Below, in pieces: positions 23,336 to 30,682 of a stretch of 30,682 nt of DNA. The stretch is from positions 1-30,682 of the forward strand of contig CAJUOI010000024.1 in NCBI GenBank assembly GCA_910588615.1, in the 5' to 3' direction. A model generated the notes under the pieces. It worked only from the letters and a program-made list of their open reading frames with translations. It was not told where the DNA came from and searched no databases. This DNA is from an uncultured Christensenellaceae bacterium (lineage in GTDB: Bacteria; Bacillota; Clostridia; Christensenellales; Borkfalkiaceae). Positions within the stretch are counted from its first letter, which is position 1; every line of letters begins with the position of its first letter. Made by a program: the position numbers and the translations under genes.

Positions 23336-23791
23336 TTACAGTCCGATGAGCCAGTAGATAAGCCCCACCGCCGCGCCCGCGCTCACACCGAACACGATGA
23401 TAGGACCGGCGACGATAAACATCTTCGCCGCCATGCCGTAGACGAAGCCCTCCGTTTTAAACTCGATCGCGGGCGAAGCGACGGAATTTGCAAACCCCGT
23501 AATCGGCACGATGCTGCCTGCGCCCGCATTCTTGCCGATGCGGTCGTATACGCCGAAGCCCGTTAAAAGCGTTCCCAGAAAGATGAGAATGACGGATACG
23601 GTGCCCGCGAGCACATCACCCGTCAGCCCCGCGAATTCGAGCATATAACGGAAAAACTGACCGATACAGCAAATCAGCCCGCCGACAAGAAACGCCCTGC
23701 CGCACGTTTTAAAGTGCTGCGTGGGCGGGTCGAACGAATTGACGTAGTTAATATAGTTCTTATTGAGATTTTCGCGCGAACGCCCCGTCAT
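23336..23791 (-). CDS. spoVAC: Stage V sporulation protein AC
   Basis: A 151-residue integral membrane protein matching SpoVAC over its whole length: AFLVGGLICCIGQFFRYM, then LIFLGTLLTGFGVYDRIGKNAGAGSIVPITGFANSV, then EFKTEGFVYGMAAKMFIVAGPIIVFGV. SpoVAC is the mechanosensitive channel component for calcium dipicolinate uptake and release in spores. The ATG at 23791 follows GGAGGGCAGACC; longer frames to 23932 are less likely. Normally spoVAC sits beside spoVAD and spoVAEB, but here it is alone between a DUF1858 gene and a phage module. A 30-codon ORF overlaps its start. Confidence 0.93.
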   Translation of the reverse strand: MTGRSRENLNKNYINYVNSFDPPTQHFKTCGRAFLVGGLICCIGQFFRYMLEFAGLTGDVLAGTVSVILIFLGTLLTGFGVYDRIGKNAGAGSIVPITGFANSVASPAIEFKTEGFVYGMAAKMFIVAGPIIVFGVSAGAAVGLIYWLIGL

Positions 23792-23880
23792 GGTCTGCCC
23801 TCCCCCTCTTTTGCGGCGGGAAAGCAGCTTTCCCGCTCCTCCCGCGTCTTGCCGAGCGGGTTTTCCCGAATCTTTTTCAT
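23788..23880 (-). CDS. Possible 30-codon upstream ORF of spoVAC
   Basis: Starts MKKIRENPLGKTREERESC and ends EGEGRP; its TGA overlaps the spoVAC ATG (ATGA), the arrangement of a coupled leader peptide. It is basic and hydrophilic, with no homologue I recognise. The Shine-Dalgarno sequence is poor (ATAGGT directly before ATG). Codons 15-22 contain a perfect 10-bp hairpin, which may be the real functional element. It may not be translated. Confidence 0.3.
   Translation of the reverse strand: MKKIRENPLGKTREERESCFPAAKEGEGRP
23816..23836. repeat. Perfect inverted repeat upstream of spoVAC
   Basis: GCGGGAAAGC (23816-23825), one A, GCTTTCCCGC (23827-23836). It lies about 25 nt upstream of the spoVAC start, and no U-tract follows, so it is not a terminator. 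Possibly an RNA hairpin or a protein site. Confidence 0.5.
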
Positions 23881-23945
23881 ACCTATAATTTGGGAAATTA
23901 TCCGATTTTTTATACGCGGTCCCGTTATGCATTCCGCTTGACGGC

Positions 23946-24437
23946 TTAACAGTACGACGCTAACAAATCGTACAGCGTAACGTAAAACTCCCCGAGGTAC
24001 TCTCTGGCAAGCGAATCCATTGCGTAAGCGTTCAACCGTGCGTTCGGATCCGAGGTCGCCTCCATATAATAATTGCGCACGACGAGGAAACGCTGCGAAT
24101 AGCTGAGATTGTAATTGGGATTTTCGGGATATCGGTAAGGTCCCTTGTCGTTGCCCTCCGAACCGAGCGCTTCGTACGCGAGCTGGTAATCCAAATCGTT
24201 TTTTACGGTTTCGACTTCCGCATTCGCCTTCTGCGCGACGTAGTCTATTTCGTCCCGCAGCGCAGTGGACCGCACCGCGTTGTTGGCAACCATCATATAA
24301 AACAGCCGCTTCTTGGCTTCCGCGGCGTTTTCGAGGATCTCGTTCTTTTTCGTCTGCGCCGCACGTACCATGGCAAGTTGCACGGCGGACAAATCGGAAT
24401 ACTTCTCGCTCGTTAAATCGACGATATCAATTTCCAT
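23946..24437 (-). CDS. Phage module protein of unknown function
   Basis: A 163-residue protein, mostly predicted helix, starting at the ATG at 24437 with GGGAGG upstream and overlapping the propeller-like gene by 11 nt. Residues ~12-90 (AVQLAMVRAAQTKKNEILENAAEAKK...) look amphipathic or coiled-coil, and the end is rich in Tyr. No signal peptide or membrane segment. From its place after the hub-like gene it might be a neck, plug or needle-type protein, but no sequence feature confirms that. It is the last gene before the host gene spoVAC and no clear terminator follows. Confidence 0.7.
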   Translation of the reverse strand: MEIDIVDLTSEKYSDLSAVQLAMVRAAQTKKNEILENAAEAKKRLFYMMVANNAVRSTALRDEIDYVAQKANAEVETVKNDLDYQLAYEALGSEGNDKGPYRYPENPNYNLSYSQRFLVVRNYYMEATSDPNARLNAYAMDSLAREYLGEFYVTLYDLLASYC

Positions 24438-25704
24438 TGTTTTCCTCCCTGACTCTGAGGCAGAGCGCAACGAGACGCGCCTCCGCATTCTTGGGTTTCA
24501 CGGTTACGGAGTAGCCGTTTCCGCGCAGCGGAGAACGGAATTTCAGCACCGTCTGCGCCGCGCCGGAAGCCCTGCGCTCTCCCCGCGACGAGCGCAGGCA
24601 TACTTCGAACTCCCCCTCGTCCTCCACGGCAACGGCGTCCACAAAGCGTTCGTCCCCGAGGTGAAAGGCAAGGTTATCCGCTTCCAGACGGCACTCACCC
24701 ACGGCGGGAAGTCCCCGTTGCGTCAGGCGATAAATCCCGAGCCCGCGCTTGAACCAGAAATCGTCGCCCGCCGTAACGTCCTCCGCGCCGTTTAAAATAA
24801 AGTGCCCCGACTGTGTTTCCGGCTCGAAGCAGAACAGCGATTTCTTTCCCGACTTCACGGTAACGAGCGCGTAGTACTTGCCGTACGCCGAAACAGCCTT
24901 CACCCTTTCCGTCAAATCGATTTCGCCGACGCACCCGTCCGCAACCGCGCTCGCAACGCCGCCGTTAAAGGAGTAAAACCCGCGTTCGGTAAAAAAGCAG
25001 ATCTTGTCGCCGCACGGCGCGACGCTGTCCGGAACGAGATCCCCCCACCCGTAGGGCAGAACGGTGGACTTTGCGTTCAGCTCCTCCCCCAAAAGACGCA
25101 CCTGCGTAATGCCGCGTCTGCGAAACAGGTAGAGCTTTTCCTTATACGACTGCATCGCGAGGATCTCCCCGCCGTCCGTGGGAAATTCGAAATAGCCCGA
25201 CAGTCGGCGCTTATCCAGCCAATCCTCGAAATTGAGGGGTGCGGTATAGTTCAGGCGGTATCCGTTCGCCGTAAACATACGCTCGGCGTGGATGCAAGCG
25301 CAGGATCCGCCCCTGCCGACGCCGTTCGTAAAGGTCGTCCCGCCCGACAGCCAATAGATATTGGACGGCGTAACGCAGAAGCGCCGTTCTTTTCCCTCCT
25401 TCGTTACGGCGTAAGTCATCTTCATCGGCTCGCTCAAAACGTTGCGGTAGCGGTAGTTCTCCGTAACGCCGTGAAAAATCTGCGTGGCGGCGTTGAAATA
25501 AAACAGGTGCCGACGCACGGAATAAATTCCCGAAGCGCCCTCCGTCATATCGTACTGCTTGCTTTCGCCCTCGGCAACGGCGAGCGCGCCGCTCTCTTCG
25601 CGCAAGTGAAAGATGCGGAGGGAATGATCCCTCCGCAAGGTCTTTAAATCCAGCCGCAGGATTACCGTCTGCGTTTGCGGGAGCACGAGCGTTTTATTCT
25701 GCAT
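24427..25704 (-). CDS. Phage neck/tail hub protein, beta-propeller-like
   Basis: A 425-residue protein made largely of repeated beta-strand units with aromatic/Gly turns (GIYSVRRHLFYFNAATQIF, LFRRRGITQVRLLGEE, KICFFTERGFYSFNGG, YYALVTVKSGKKSLFCFEP, FWFKRGLGIYRLTQRG). This is the look of a beta-propeller as found in P22 gp10- or T7 gp12-type tail hubs; the family is inferred from pattern and position. The ATG at 25704 overlaps the connector stop (TGATG) with AGGAGG upstream; a GTG at 25713 is an alternative. It lies directly after the connector gene, as in short-tailed phages. Confidence 0.65.
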   Translation of the reverse strand: MQNKTLVLPQTQTVILRLDLKTLRRDHSLRIFHLREESGALAVAEGESKQYDMTEGASGIYSVRRHLFYFNAATQIFHGVTENYRYRNVLSEPMKMTYAVTKEGKERRFCVTPSNIYWLSGGTTFTNGVGRGGSCACIHAERMFTANGYRLNYTAPLNFEDWLDKRRLSGYFEFPTDGGEILAMQSYKEKLYLFRRRGITQVRLLGEELNAKSTVLPYGWGDLVPDSVAPCGDKICFFTERGFYSFNGGVASAVADGCVGEIDLTERVKAVSAYGKYYALVTVKSGKKSLFCFEPETQSGHFILNGAEDVTAGDDFWFKRGLGIYRLTQRGLPAVGECRLEADNLAFHLGDERFVDAVAVEDEGEFEVCLRSSRGERRASGAAQTVLKFRSPLRGNGYSVTVKPKNAEARLVALCLRVREENNGN

Positions 25705-26264
25705 CACTCCCACCTCCTCGAACGGACGCGCAACGTCTTTTTCAGTAGCCCGAACGCCCGAAGCGCGTCATAATACCGCCGCTGCCACGTGGCGGCCCGC
25801 CCCGTTTCCCCGCTCGTCAGACAGAACTCGCCCGCCACCCCGTAGGAAAGACACCGCGCCGAAACGAATGCGGAGCACTCGCAGTCGTCGGCGATCGACT
25901 TTTTTGACGGAGCATACGAATAGGTGATTTCCGCCCTATCGCCGCCGTCCGTCAGTCTGATCCCGTCGGGATAGGCGGAAAATCTTGCGAGCCTGCCGCC
26001 GACGAGCGCCTTTTCGACGTGCACGGGTCGCCTCCCGAAGTCGGCGTACGCGATAAAATCGCCGTCCGCCGCCAAAGTCTCCGTCTTGCGGAGCGGAAAA
26101 TAATCGAGCGCCACCTCGTTTTCCACGAGGTTGTAACAACGGAGAAGTGATCCTATCTCCTCGTCTCCGTCCTCTTCGGCCGCTTCGCCGCCGTCCGCAA
26201 GCGCGGCAAGGTCGTCCCGTCCAAGATTTTCCGCCGCAAGCGCAATCACTTCCTTCACCGTCAT
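25704..26264 (-). CDS. Phage head-tail connector (adaptor) protein
   Basis: A 186-residue protein: helical N-terminus (TVKEVIALAAENLGR), an acidic stretch, a central helix with CYNLVENEVALDYFPLRKTE, a small beta section and a C-terminal helix (RYYDALRAFGLLKKTLRV). The helix-beta-helix layout and the position right after the capsid gene fit gp4/gp6-type adaptors that bind below the portal. The GGGAG before the ATG at 26264 is 7 nt away. It overlaps the downstream hub-like gene. Assignment rests on layout and context rather than a strong motif. Confidence 0.65.
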   Translation of the reverse strand: MTVKEVIALAAENLGRDDLAALADGGEAAEEDGDEEIGSLLRCYNLVENEVALDYFPLRKTETLAADGDFIAYADFGRRPVHVEKALVGGRLARFSAYPDGIRLTDGGDRAEITYSYAPSKKSIADDCECSAFVSARCLSYGVAGEFCLTSGETGRAATWQRRYYDALRAFGLLKKTLRVRSRRWE

Positions 26265-26276
26265 ACGCCTTCTCCC

Positions 26277-27434
26277 TTATTTTTCCGTAACGCCCGTGAG
26301 CATTGCCTGCCCGCAGGGGCGGTAGCACATCAGCTCGGCGTACTTTACGAGCGTCGCCGTGTAAACGGGCTTGCCCGGAATCTGTTTGAGGATCTTACCG
26401 TCCTCGCCCTCGAGCCACTGCCAGTCGCACAGCTGGTGCAGGGCGAAATCGGGGGTGGAAAGCAGGAACACGGTGTTCTTGGGGCAAAACCTGTCCGCAA
26501 CGACGGGAATACCGTTAAAGGACAGCGCACTGAATCCCCCTTCCAGATCCATCGTGTCGATACTGCGGTATTTGGAAAGCGTTTCCGCAAACGCCCTTCT
26601 CACACCGGGGGAGGTTACGATAAAGTCGATTTTTCCGCCCGTGCGCTCCTCCACTGTGTCGATCGCAGTCTGCAATTTCACCTCGGTCAGCTCGCCCACC
26701 CTGTCCGCCGTGTACGGCTTTAACCAGTAGTTCAGGTAGTCGTTGCGGTCAAGCCCGTAGAGGGTCGGCGCGGTGAACAGCGCCTTTAAGCCCGTGATTT
26801 CCATACCCTTCGAACCGTGCAGCACGACGTACGCCTTCATCGTCTCGTTTACGGCGAACGTGTCGCCGTCCAGCCAGATACGCTTTCTCTGGCGATCCAT
26901 CGTGATAACCGTTCGCGCCTCCGCATATACTTCGGTATCGTTCATAACGTCTACGACCATGCCTTCCGCGAAGTTCTGGATATCCTCGACGAGCAAGCCT
27001 TCGGTCGTTGATACCGCCGTCGAAAGAATGCCCGTACCGTCCCCGAACAGCATTCTGCCGAAGTTGAAGGACGCGCCCTTGACAAGCCCCTCCATTTCGT
27101 CGTTAAGCAGGTTGACGAACGCACCCTCGTTACTTCGGGAAGCGCGGATCGCCTTGTCGGAAATCTCGATCGTGCCGTAGAGATTTTTCAGGGGCGCGAC
27201 GAACTGCGCGTACCTGTTTCCGCTCGCCTTGGGCAAATCGCCCGTTTCGGTACCAGCGGAAATGCCTCCGTTAATGCCGATGCGCACCGCCTTTCTCACG
27301 TCCCTGCCCCAGACATCCGACGTCGTCTGCTTGATTCTCGCAAGCAGGGGGTTTGCCGATTTGTTCAACTGATCGCTCACCGCGTTCAGATAATAGGACT
27401 TTAATACGTCGTCCGCCGTTTGTGTCGTTACCAT
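26277..27434 (-). CDS. Phage major capsid protein
   Basis: A 385-residue protein with the usual major-capsid layout: an N-terminal arm, then VRIGINGGISAGTETGDLPK and FVAPLKNLYGTIEISDKAIR, GASFNFGRMLFGDGTG in the helix/loop region, and later DFIVTSPGVRRAFAETLSKY with a C-terminal beta region. Probably an HK97 fold. It sits between scaffold and connector. AAGGAG lies 11 nt before the ATG at 27434, a slightly long spacing. The scaffold stop is 15 nt upstream. It appears intact, unlike the portal. Confidence 0.85.
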   Translation of the reverse strand: MVTTQTADDVLKSYYLNAVSDQLNKSANPLLARIKQTTSDVWGRDVRKAVRIGINGGISAGTETGDLPKASGNRYAQFVAPLKNLYGTIEISDKAIRASRSNEGAFVNLLNDEMEGLVKGASFNFGRMLFGDGTGILSTAVSTTEGLLVEDIQNFAEGMVVDVMNDTEVYAEARTVITMDRQRKRIWLDGDTFAVNETMKAYVVLHGSKGMEITGLKALFTAPTLYGLDRNDYLNYWLKPYTADRVGELTEVKLQTAIDTVEERTGGKIDFIVTSPGVRRAFAETLSKYRSIDTMDLEGGFSALSFNGIPVVADRFCPKNTVFLLSTPDFALHQLCDWQWLEGEDGKILKQIPGKPVYTATLVKYAELMCYRPCGQAMLTGVTEK

Positions 27435-27449
27435 AAATACGTTTTCTCC

Positions 27450-27875
27450 TTAATTTTGATTGCCCCGCAAATAACGGAGCGCGTAGTTGCCCGCCTCCGA
27501 AATGCTTTTGGGGTTGGATTTCGGCACGGGCACTCCCGTGCCCGACGCCGTCATCAGCGGCACGCCCTTCAGCGACGCGAGGTAGTCGCTCAAAACGCGT
27601 GCCCGCACCCCTTCGTTTTCATTGACCGCGCGGTACAGCTCATCGTCCCGCGCCGCGTCCTGCGGCGGCGTTGAAGCGTTCCCGTCCGCTCCGCCCCGCT
27701 CTTCGAGCGCTTTCAGCTTTTGACTGCGGCGGGTAAATTCCGCCTCCAGCTCTCCGTAGGCGCGCAAGAGGGCGTCCACGCTCTTGAATTTCCCCAAATC
27801 GGGCGCGCTATTCTCGCCGACGGACGGCGTAGCCGCCGCTTCCTCTTCGGAATTCTTCGTTCCGTTCTCCTCCAT
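27450..27875 (-). CDS. Phage scaffolding protein
   Basis: A 141-residue acidic, helical protein starting at the ATG at 27875 (AAGGAG 7 nt upstream), two bases after the overlap with the genuine portal stop (TGA at 27878-27880). The pattern FKSVDALLRAYGELEAEFTRRSQKLKALEE (residues ~30-58) is typical of phage head scaffolds, and the rest is low-complexity with a basic-poor tail. It is needed transiently for procapsid assembly. Because of a frameshift in the portal gene, the open frame continues unbroken from portal into this gene, and automatic annotation would merge both into one 760-residue protein. Confidence 0.75.
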   Translation of the reverse strand: MEENGTKNSEEEAAATPSVGENSAPDLGKFKSVDALLRAYGELEAEFTRRSQKLKALEERGGADGNASTPPQDAARDDELYRAVNENEGVRARVLSDYLASLKGVPLMTASGTGVPVPKSNPKSISEAGNYALRYLRGNQN

Positions 27876-27877
27876 GA

Positions 27878-29732
27878 TCATTCTCCTTGTTTTCTTTTTT
27901 CGCGGTGGGATTGAAGATGGCGCAAGATCCTGCCCTTTACCGCTTCGTCGTTTTCCCCTCCCGAAAGAAGGGCGCGAGTGTTCGGACAAATGCAATTCGT
28001 AATCGTCGTATTCGTCCGCCTCCACGTCGCGCTGCGCCAGAAGAACGTTTTCCCTCTCCGCCTTTTTTGCGTGCAGATCGGAAACGTCCCGCGCGTTCTC
28101 GAAGGTGCCGTAACCGAGCGCGTCGAGCAGCTTATTGCGCGTCGCGTCCGAGAACCCGTCCTTTTCGTCATTGAGCAAGCCGAGATTTACGAGGCTTAAA
28201 ATATCCTCGCGGATTTCCTCGGGCGTTTTGTCGTAGCCCGTTTCGAACTGCACGTCGTCCGCCGAAATGTCGCTTGCGTCAAAGTAGAAAAGTTCGGTAT
28301 GCCCGCCCGAACCCGTCATGCGCAGAAGCCGCTTCGTCGCCGCGAACTGTTTATAAAGGTGCAGAATCTGTTTGCCCGCTTCCTTTACCGCGCGTTCGAC
28401 GCTTTCGACGCTCATGTGCATACGGTTGGTGTCCTGATCGATGAGGAGCTGCAAGCCCACCGCAGAGGTTACGTGCGTGGGATTCGCCGAATTGCGCGAG
28501 ACCTCGCTCATTCCCGAAACGAGGATAAATTCTTCGCTGATCCGCTCTTCCTCCTGCGCAAACTCCGCGGGGATCGAGCCTCCGTCGAGAAAGGCAGGCG
28601 CGGGAGACCCCTGACGGTAAACGAGCACCTTCCCGGGATACAGCCCGTTTTCCGCCAGCTCCTCCGCATCCACCGAACCGTCCTCCGCCGCGATCACCCC
28701 CGTAGTCAGGCGGTTTAAAAACTCGTGTTTACGGTTTCGAACCGCGTTGTACGCCCGCTGTAAGGGGATCATACGGTCGACGACGGACGTCCCGAAAAAG
28801 GAGCCCGCAAGCTCGAGCGCGGTCTGTCGGATAAAAGGCAGTACGCGCTCTCCCCTGTCGCCGTTGCGGTAGGGAAGCGGGCCCTCGTAAAGCAACTCGC
28901 CCCCCGCCGCGATTTCCAGCCGCCCTTCGGGATAATTCCCGTTCGGACGGGTATACCGTTCAATCAAAATTTCCATTCCGTCCGCAGACGGAACGCCGTC
29001 GCCGTCCGTCGGGCGCTTCCAGCCGCTCGCCGACGAATAGGGCGTTACCGTTTCCACCCGCCTGCCGACGAGATTGACGCCGAACCTGTCGTTGATTTCC
29101 GCCACAGGCACCGCCTTGGCGTGAATCAGACTCTTCACTTCGTCCATATCCTCCGCCGTCAGACGATCGGGATAAATTTCAAAGGGAGAGAGCGCAACCA
29201 CGTTGACGTCCCCTTCCCGAATGCCGTGCCCGTTCTCGTCCGTTCCGATGACGTATCCGTCGTCAAAATTCCACACGACCTTATAAAACGCCGTACCGCA
29301 CGTTTCCGACCACAGCGTTGCGCGGGAGATCACCGCGTCCAAATCGATTCTGTTCTTGACCGAGCGCAGAATGTTCGAAGCGAGCCGCGCCGTTTTGATG
29401 TCTGCCTCCGAATCGGAGAACGCCCGCACGTTGAGCGCGGGGCGCACCTTGGAGAGCCGCGCGATACGCGTCTCCACCGTGGGCGCAACGTGGTTAAAGC
29501 AGCGGCGCGACTGCCAATAAAATTCGCTGTCCTCCTCTTCGAGCTCCCCCGACGGCGACACGAAACAATACTGGTTCCCGCTTACGAAATTCATATTTAC
29601 ACGCCATCCCTGTTCGATTTGCCGCCTTGCTTCCCGCCGCTCCTCGAAGTCCCTGCAAAGCTCCTCCGCTAACGCGCGCTTACGCGCTGCCTCCCTTGCC
29701 TTTCTAAGCTTTTCTTCCGAATTTTCCTTCAT
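27878..29732 (-). CDS. Phage portal protein with C-terminal frameshift
   Basis: From the ATG at 29732 (GGGAGGAG upstream) 585 codons read as a podovirus-type portal: RRQIEQGWRVNMNFVSGNQY, then YWQSRRCFNHVAPTVETR, then FGTSVVDRMIPLQRAYNAVRNRKHEF, then VSGMSEVSRN...VTSAVGLQLLIDQD and a helical end ELHLSEH. At 27976-27980 the frame changes. The natural continuation TRALLSGGENDEAVKGRILR (ending REKRKQGE, TGA at 27878-27880) is in another frame. It fits loss of two bases in a CACA stretch. Read without correction the product runs on through a basic junk linker into the scaffold protein. This is either a real mutation (inactive prophage), a sequencing error, or less likely programmed +1 shifting. 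Confidence 0.8.
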
Positions 29733-29815
29733 AACTCCTCCCGTTTGCTTTTATGTTTTGTTGCGGCGTCCTCCCCGAAGGAGACAGCCGTGGCTTTCGC
29801 GTCTCCGCCCCGCCC

Positions 29816-30070
29816 TTACGCCTCTTCCTCTTTCAGCTTTTTTAAAAGCTCTTGCTTTTCGCGCTCCAACTCCTCGTCGGTCATGCACGAATAGTCCTTC
29901 TCTTCGATCAACAGCTTTACGGCTTTCAAATCGGGCGGCACGTCCTTCTTCGTCTCCCGCCGTTTTAACAGTTTCAATTCCCCGTCCGCCACGCCGTATT
30001 CCTCCGTTACCTCCTCGAGCGAATACCCCAAAGCGACCTTTAAAATCGCCTTTCTGAATTCGTCCTTCAT
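29816..30070 (-). CDS. Small helical phage protein between terminase and portal
   Basis: An 84-residue charged protein. The N-terminal part (KAILKVALGYSLEEVTEEYG) resembles a helix-turn-helix as in terminase small subunits or transposase-type HTH, followed by GELKLLKRRETKKDV. The C-terminal half is a Glu/Lys helix (TDEELEREKQELLKKLKEEE). The ATG at 30070 abuts the terminase stop (TAG/ATG) with AGGAG 7 nt upstream. A terminase small subunit would usually lie before the large subunit, so that identity is only a possibility. 83 nt without a gene separate it from the portal. Confidence 0.65.
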   Translation of the reverse strand: MKDEFRKAILKVALGYSLEEVTEEYGVADGELKLLKRRETKKDVPPDLKAVKLLIEEKDYSCMTDEELEREKQELLKKLKEEEA

Positions 30071-30682
30071 CTACACACTCCTTTTCCCTCTTTTCAATCT
30101 TCCGATCAGTCTGTCCTTATCCCGCGCGATCGCGCTTGGGATTTCCTTGGGAGCTAAGGCGGCGCGAGGGCGCGTCATCAAATAGTAGCGCAGCTCGTCC
30201 ATCGCATGGTCGTCGCGTTTGACGGGGCTCTCGCTCTCTCCCCAGAAATACCCCTTAATTTCCCGGATCATCTCCGTGCAGCAGGAAAAGATGAACAAAT
30301 CGGGCGTGCCGTTTCCGCGCCGCAGATAACTTTTGACCTGCGCGATGCCGGCAAATACGTCCTTGTCGACGCGCGGATTGACGAGGATCCCCCGCTCGTA
30401 AAAGAGCTCGGAAACGCTTTTGGAGGCGGCGAGCGTGCGCTGCCCCGCCGCACTGTCGATGAGAGCGTTAAGTCTCCCCCTCGGATCCTTGCGCCAGCCG
30501 ATCCGTTCGCTGATGCGGTGAATTGCCTGCGCGTGAAAATCCACGTCCTCGCCCGCGCGGTAATGCTCCGCCACGACGTAAACGTTCCCGTCGAAGTCGG
30601 TTGCGTACCAATGCGCGGACAACGGATTTTTCAGTCCGGGATCGATGGAGATATTGCTCTGCCATGCCTCGGGGACAGGGAA
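30071..30682 (-). CDS. Phage terminase large subunit, C-terminal nuclease part (5' end outside window)
   Basis: The frame is open from the right edge to TAG at 30071-30073, giving 203 residues. ISIDPGLKNPLSAHWYATD at the start is the first beta-strand and catalytic Asp of the RNase-H-like nuclease domain of terminase large subunits. DGNVYVVAEHYRAGEDVDFH follows, then DSAAGQRTLAASK (second acidic position) and later RDDHAMDELRYYLMT, with the late Asp cluster and the helix typical of the family. The ATPase domain lies outside the window. The subunit cuts and packages DNA at the portal. A TTG in frame at 30622 is an internal codon, not the start. Confidence 0.88.
   Translation of the reverse strand, partial: FPVPEAWQSNISIDPGLKNPLSAHWYATDFDGNVYVVAEHYRAGEDVDFHAQAIHRISERIGWRKDPRGRLNALIDSAAGQRTLAASKSVSELFYERGILVNPRVDKDVFAGIAQVKSYLRRGNGTPDLFIFSCCTEMIREIKGYFWGESESPVKRDDHAMDELRYYLMTRPRAALAPKEIPSAIARDKDRLIGRLKRGKRSV

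Larger units (their letters stand above)
23946..30682 (-). mobile_element. Prophage morphogenesis module (partial; continues off the right edge)
   Basis: Eight consecutive minus-strand genes in the order terminase large subunit, small protein, portal, scaffold, major capsid, connector, propeller-like neck protein and an unknown helical protein. The order portal-scaffold-capsid-connector-hub is that of short-tailed (P22-like) phages. Spacing is tight, with several stop-start overlaps. Left of 23946 the genes are host-type (spoVAC), and no tail, lysis, integrase or attachment site is seen there. The element is therefore either truncated on this side or ends here. Confidence 0.8.

Noticed and set aside
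23816..23836. Terminator for the phage operon
   Set aside because: The hairpin is perfect but lacks a following T-tract on either strand.
27450..29732. A genuine portal-scaffold fusion of 760 residues
   Set aside because: The linker (RPSFGRGKRRSGKGQD...) is basic junk, while the natural portal C-terminus and stop are intact in another frame and the scaffold has its own ribosome-binding site and ATG.
1..30682. CRISPR arrays, tRNA or rRNA genes
   Set aside because: No regularly spaced repeats and no cloverleaf-like or rRNA-like sequence were seen on either strand by eye.

Overview
The window looks like a chromosomal segment of an anaerobic, spore-lineage Firmicute (class Clostridia), probably a gut organism. 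The evidence is a spoVAC gene, a hydroxyacyl-CoA dehydratase activase system, a TM1266-type hydrogenase-system regulator, a DUF1858 redox-disulfide protein, a minimal SufC/SufB-D pair, AGGAGG ribosome-binding sites, TTG/GTG starts, and AT-rich intergenic DNA with near-consensus sigma-A promoters beside GC-richer coding DNA. Placement below class (for example Christensenellales-like) would be a guess. Most genes are on the minus strand.

Left part (1-7.4 kb): the 5' portion of a large exported surface protein with GLUG-like repeats and Ig-like domains. A perfect promoter drives it, flanked by two near-palindromes 105 bp apart, and it has a leader of about 215 nt. Next comes a two-gene activase/HgdB-like system that together resembles the ~1400-residue one-piece proteins of other Clostridia. 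Its second gene carries a dispersed repeat inserted in frame.

Middle (7.5-16.3 kb): an operon of a TM1266-family regulator plus an NMT1/SsuABC-like ABC importer, preceded by a promoter and a leader RNA with mutually exclusive antiterminator and terminator hairpins (a candidate riboswitch or attenuator of unassigned class). Then a small plus-strand putative lipoprotein, the SufC-SufD/B operon, and an OmpR/histidine-kinase pair followed by an unknown membrane-anchored extracytoplasmic protein.

16.5-23.9 kb: a plus-strand pair of a radical SAM putative DNA repair protein (apparently leaderless) and its DUF4130 partner, a ferritin-like protein, a heterodimeric ABC exporter, a DUF1858 protein and a solitary SpoVAC preceded by a possible 30-codon ORF.

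Right part (23.9-30.7 kb): a minus-strand phage morphogenesis module (terminase large subunit, small protein, portal, scaffold, major capsid, connector, propeller-like neck protein, unknown helical protein). It ends abruptly beside spoVAC with no tail, lysis or integration genes in view. The portal has a 3'-end frameshift that fuses it in frame to the scaffold gene. No tRNA, rRNA or CRISPR array was seen.
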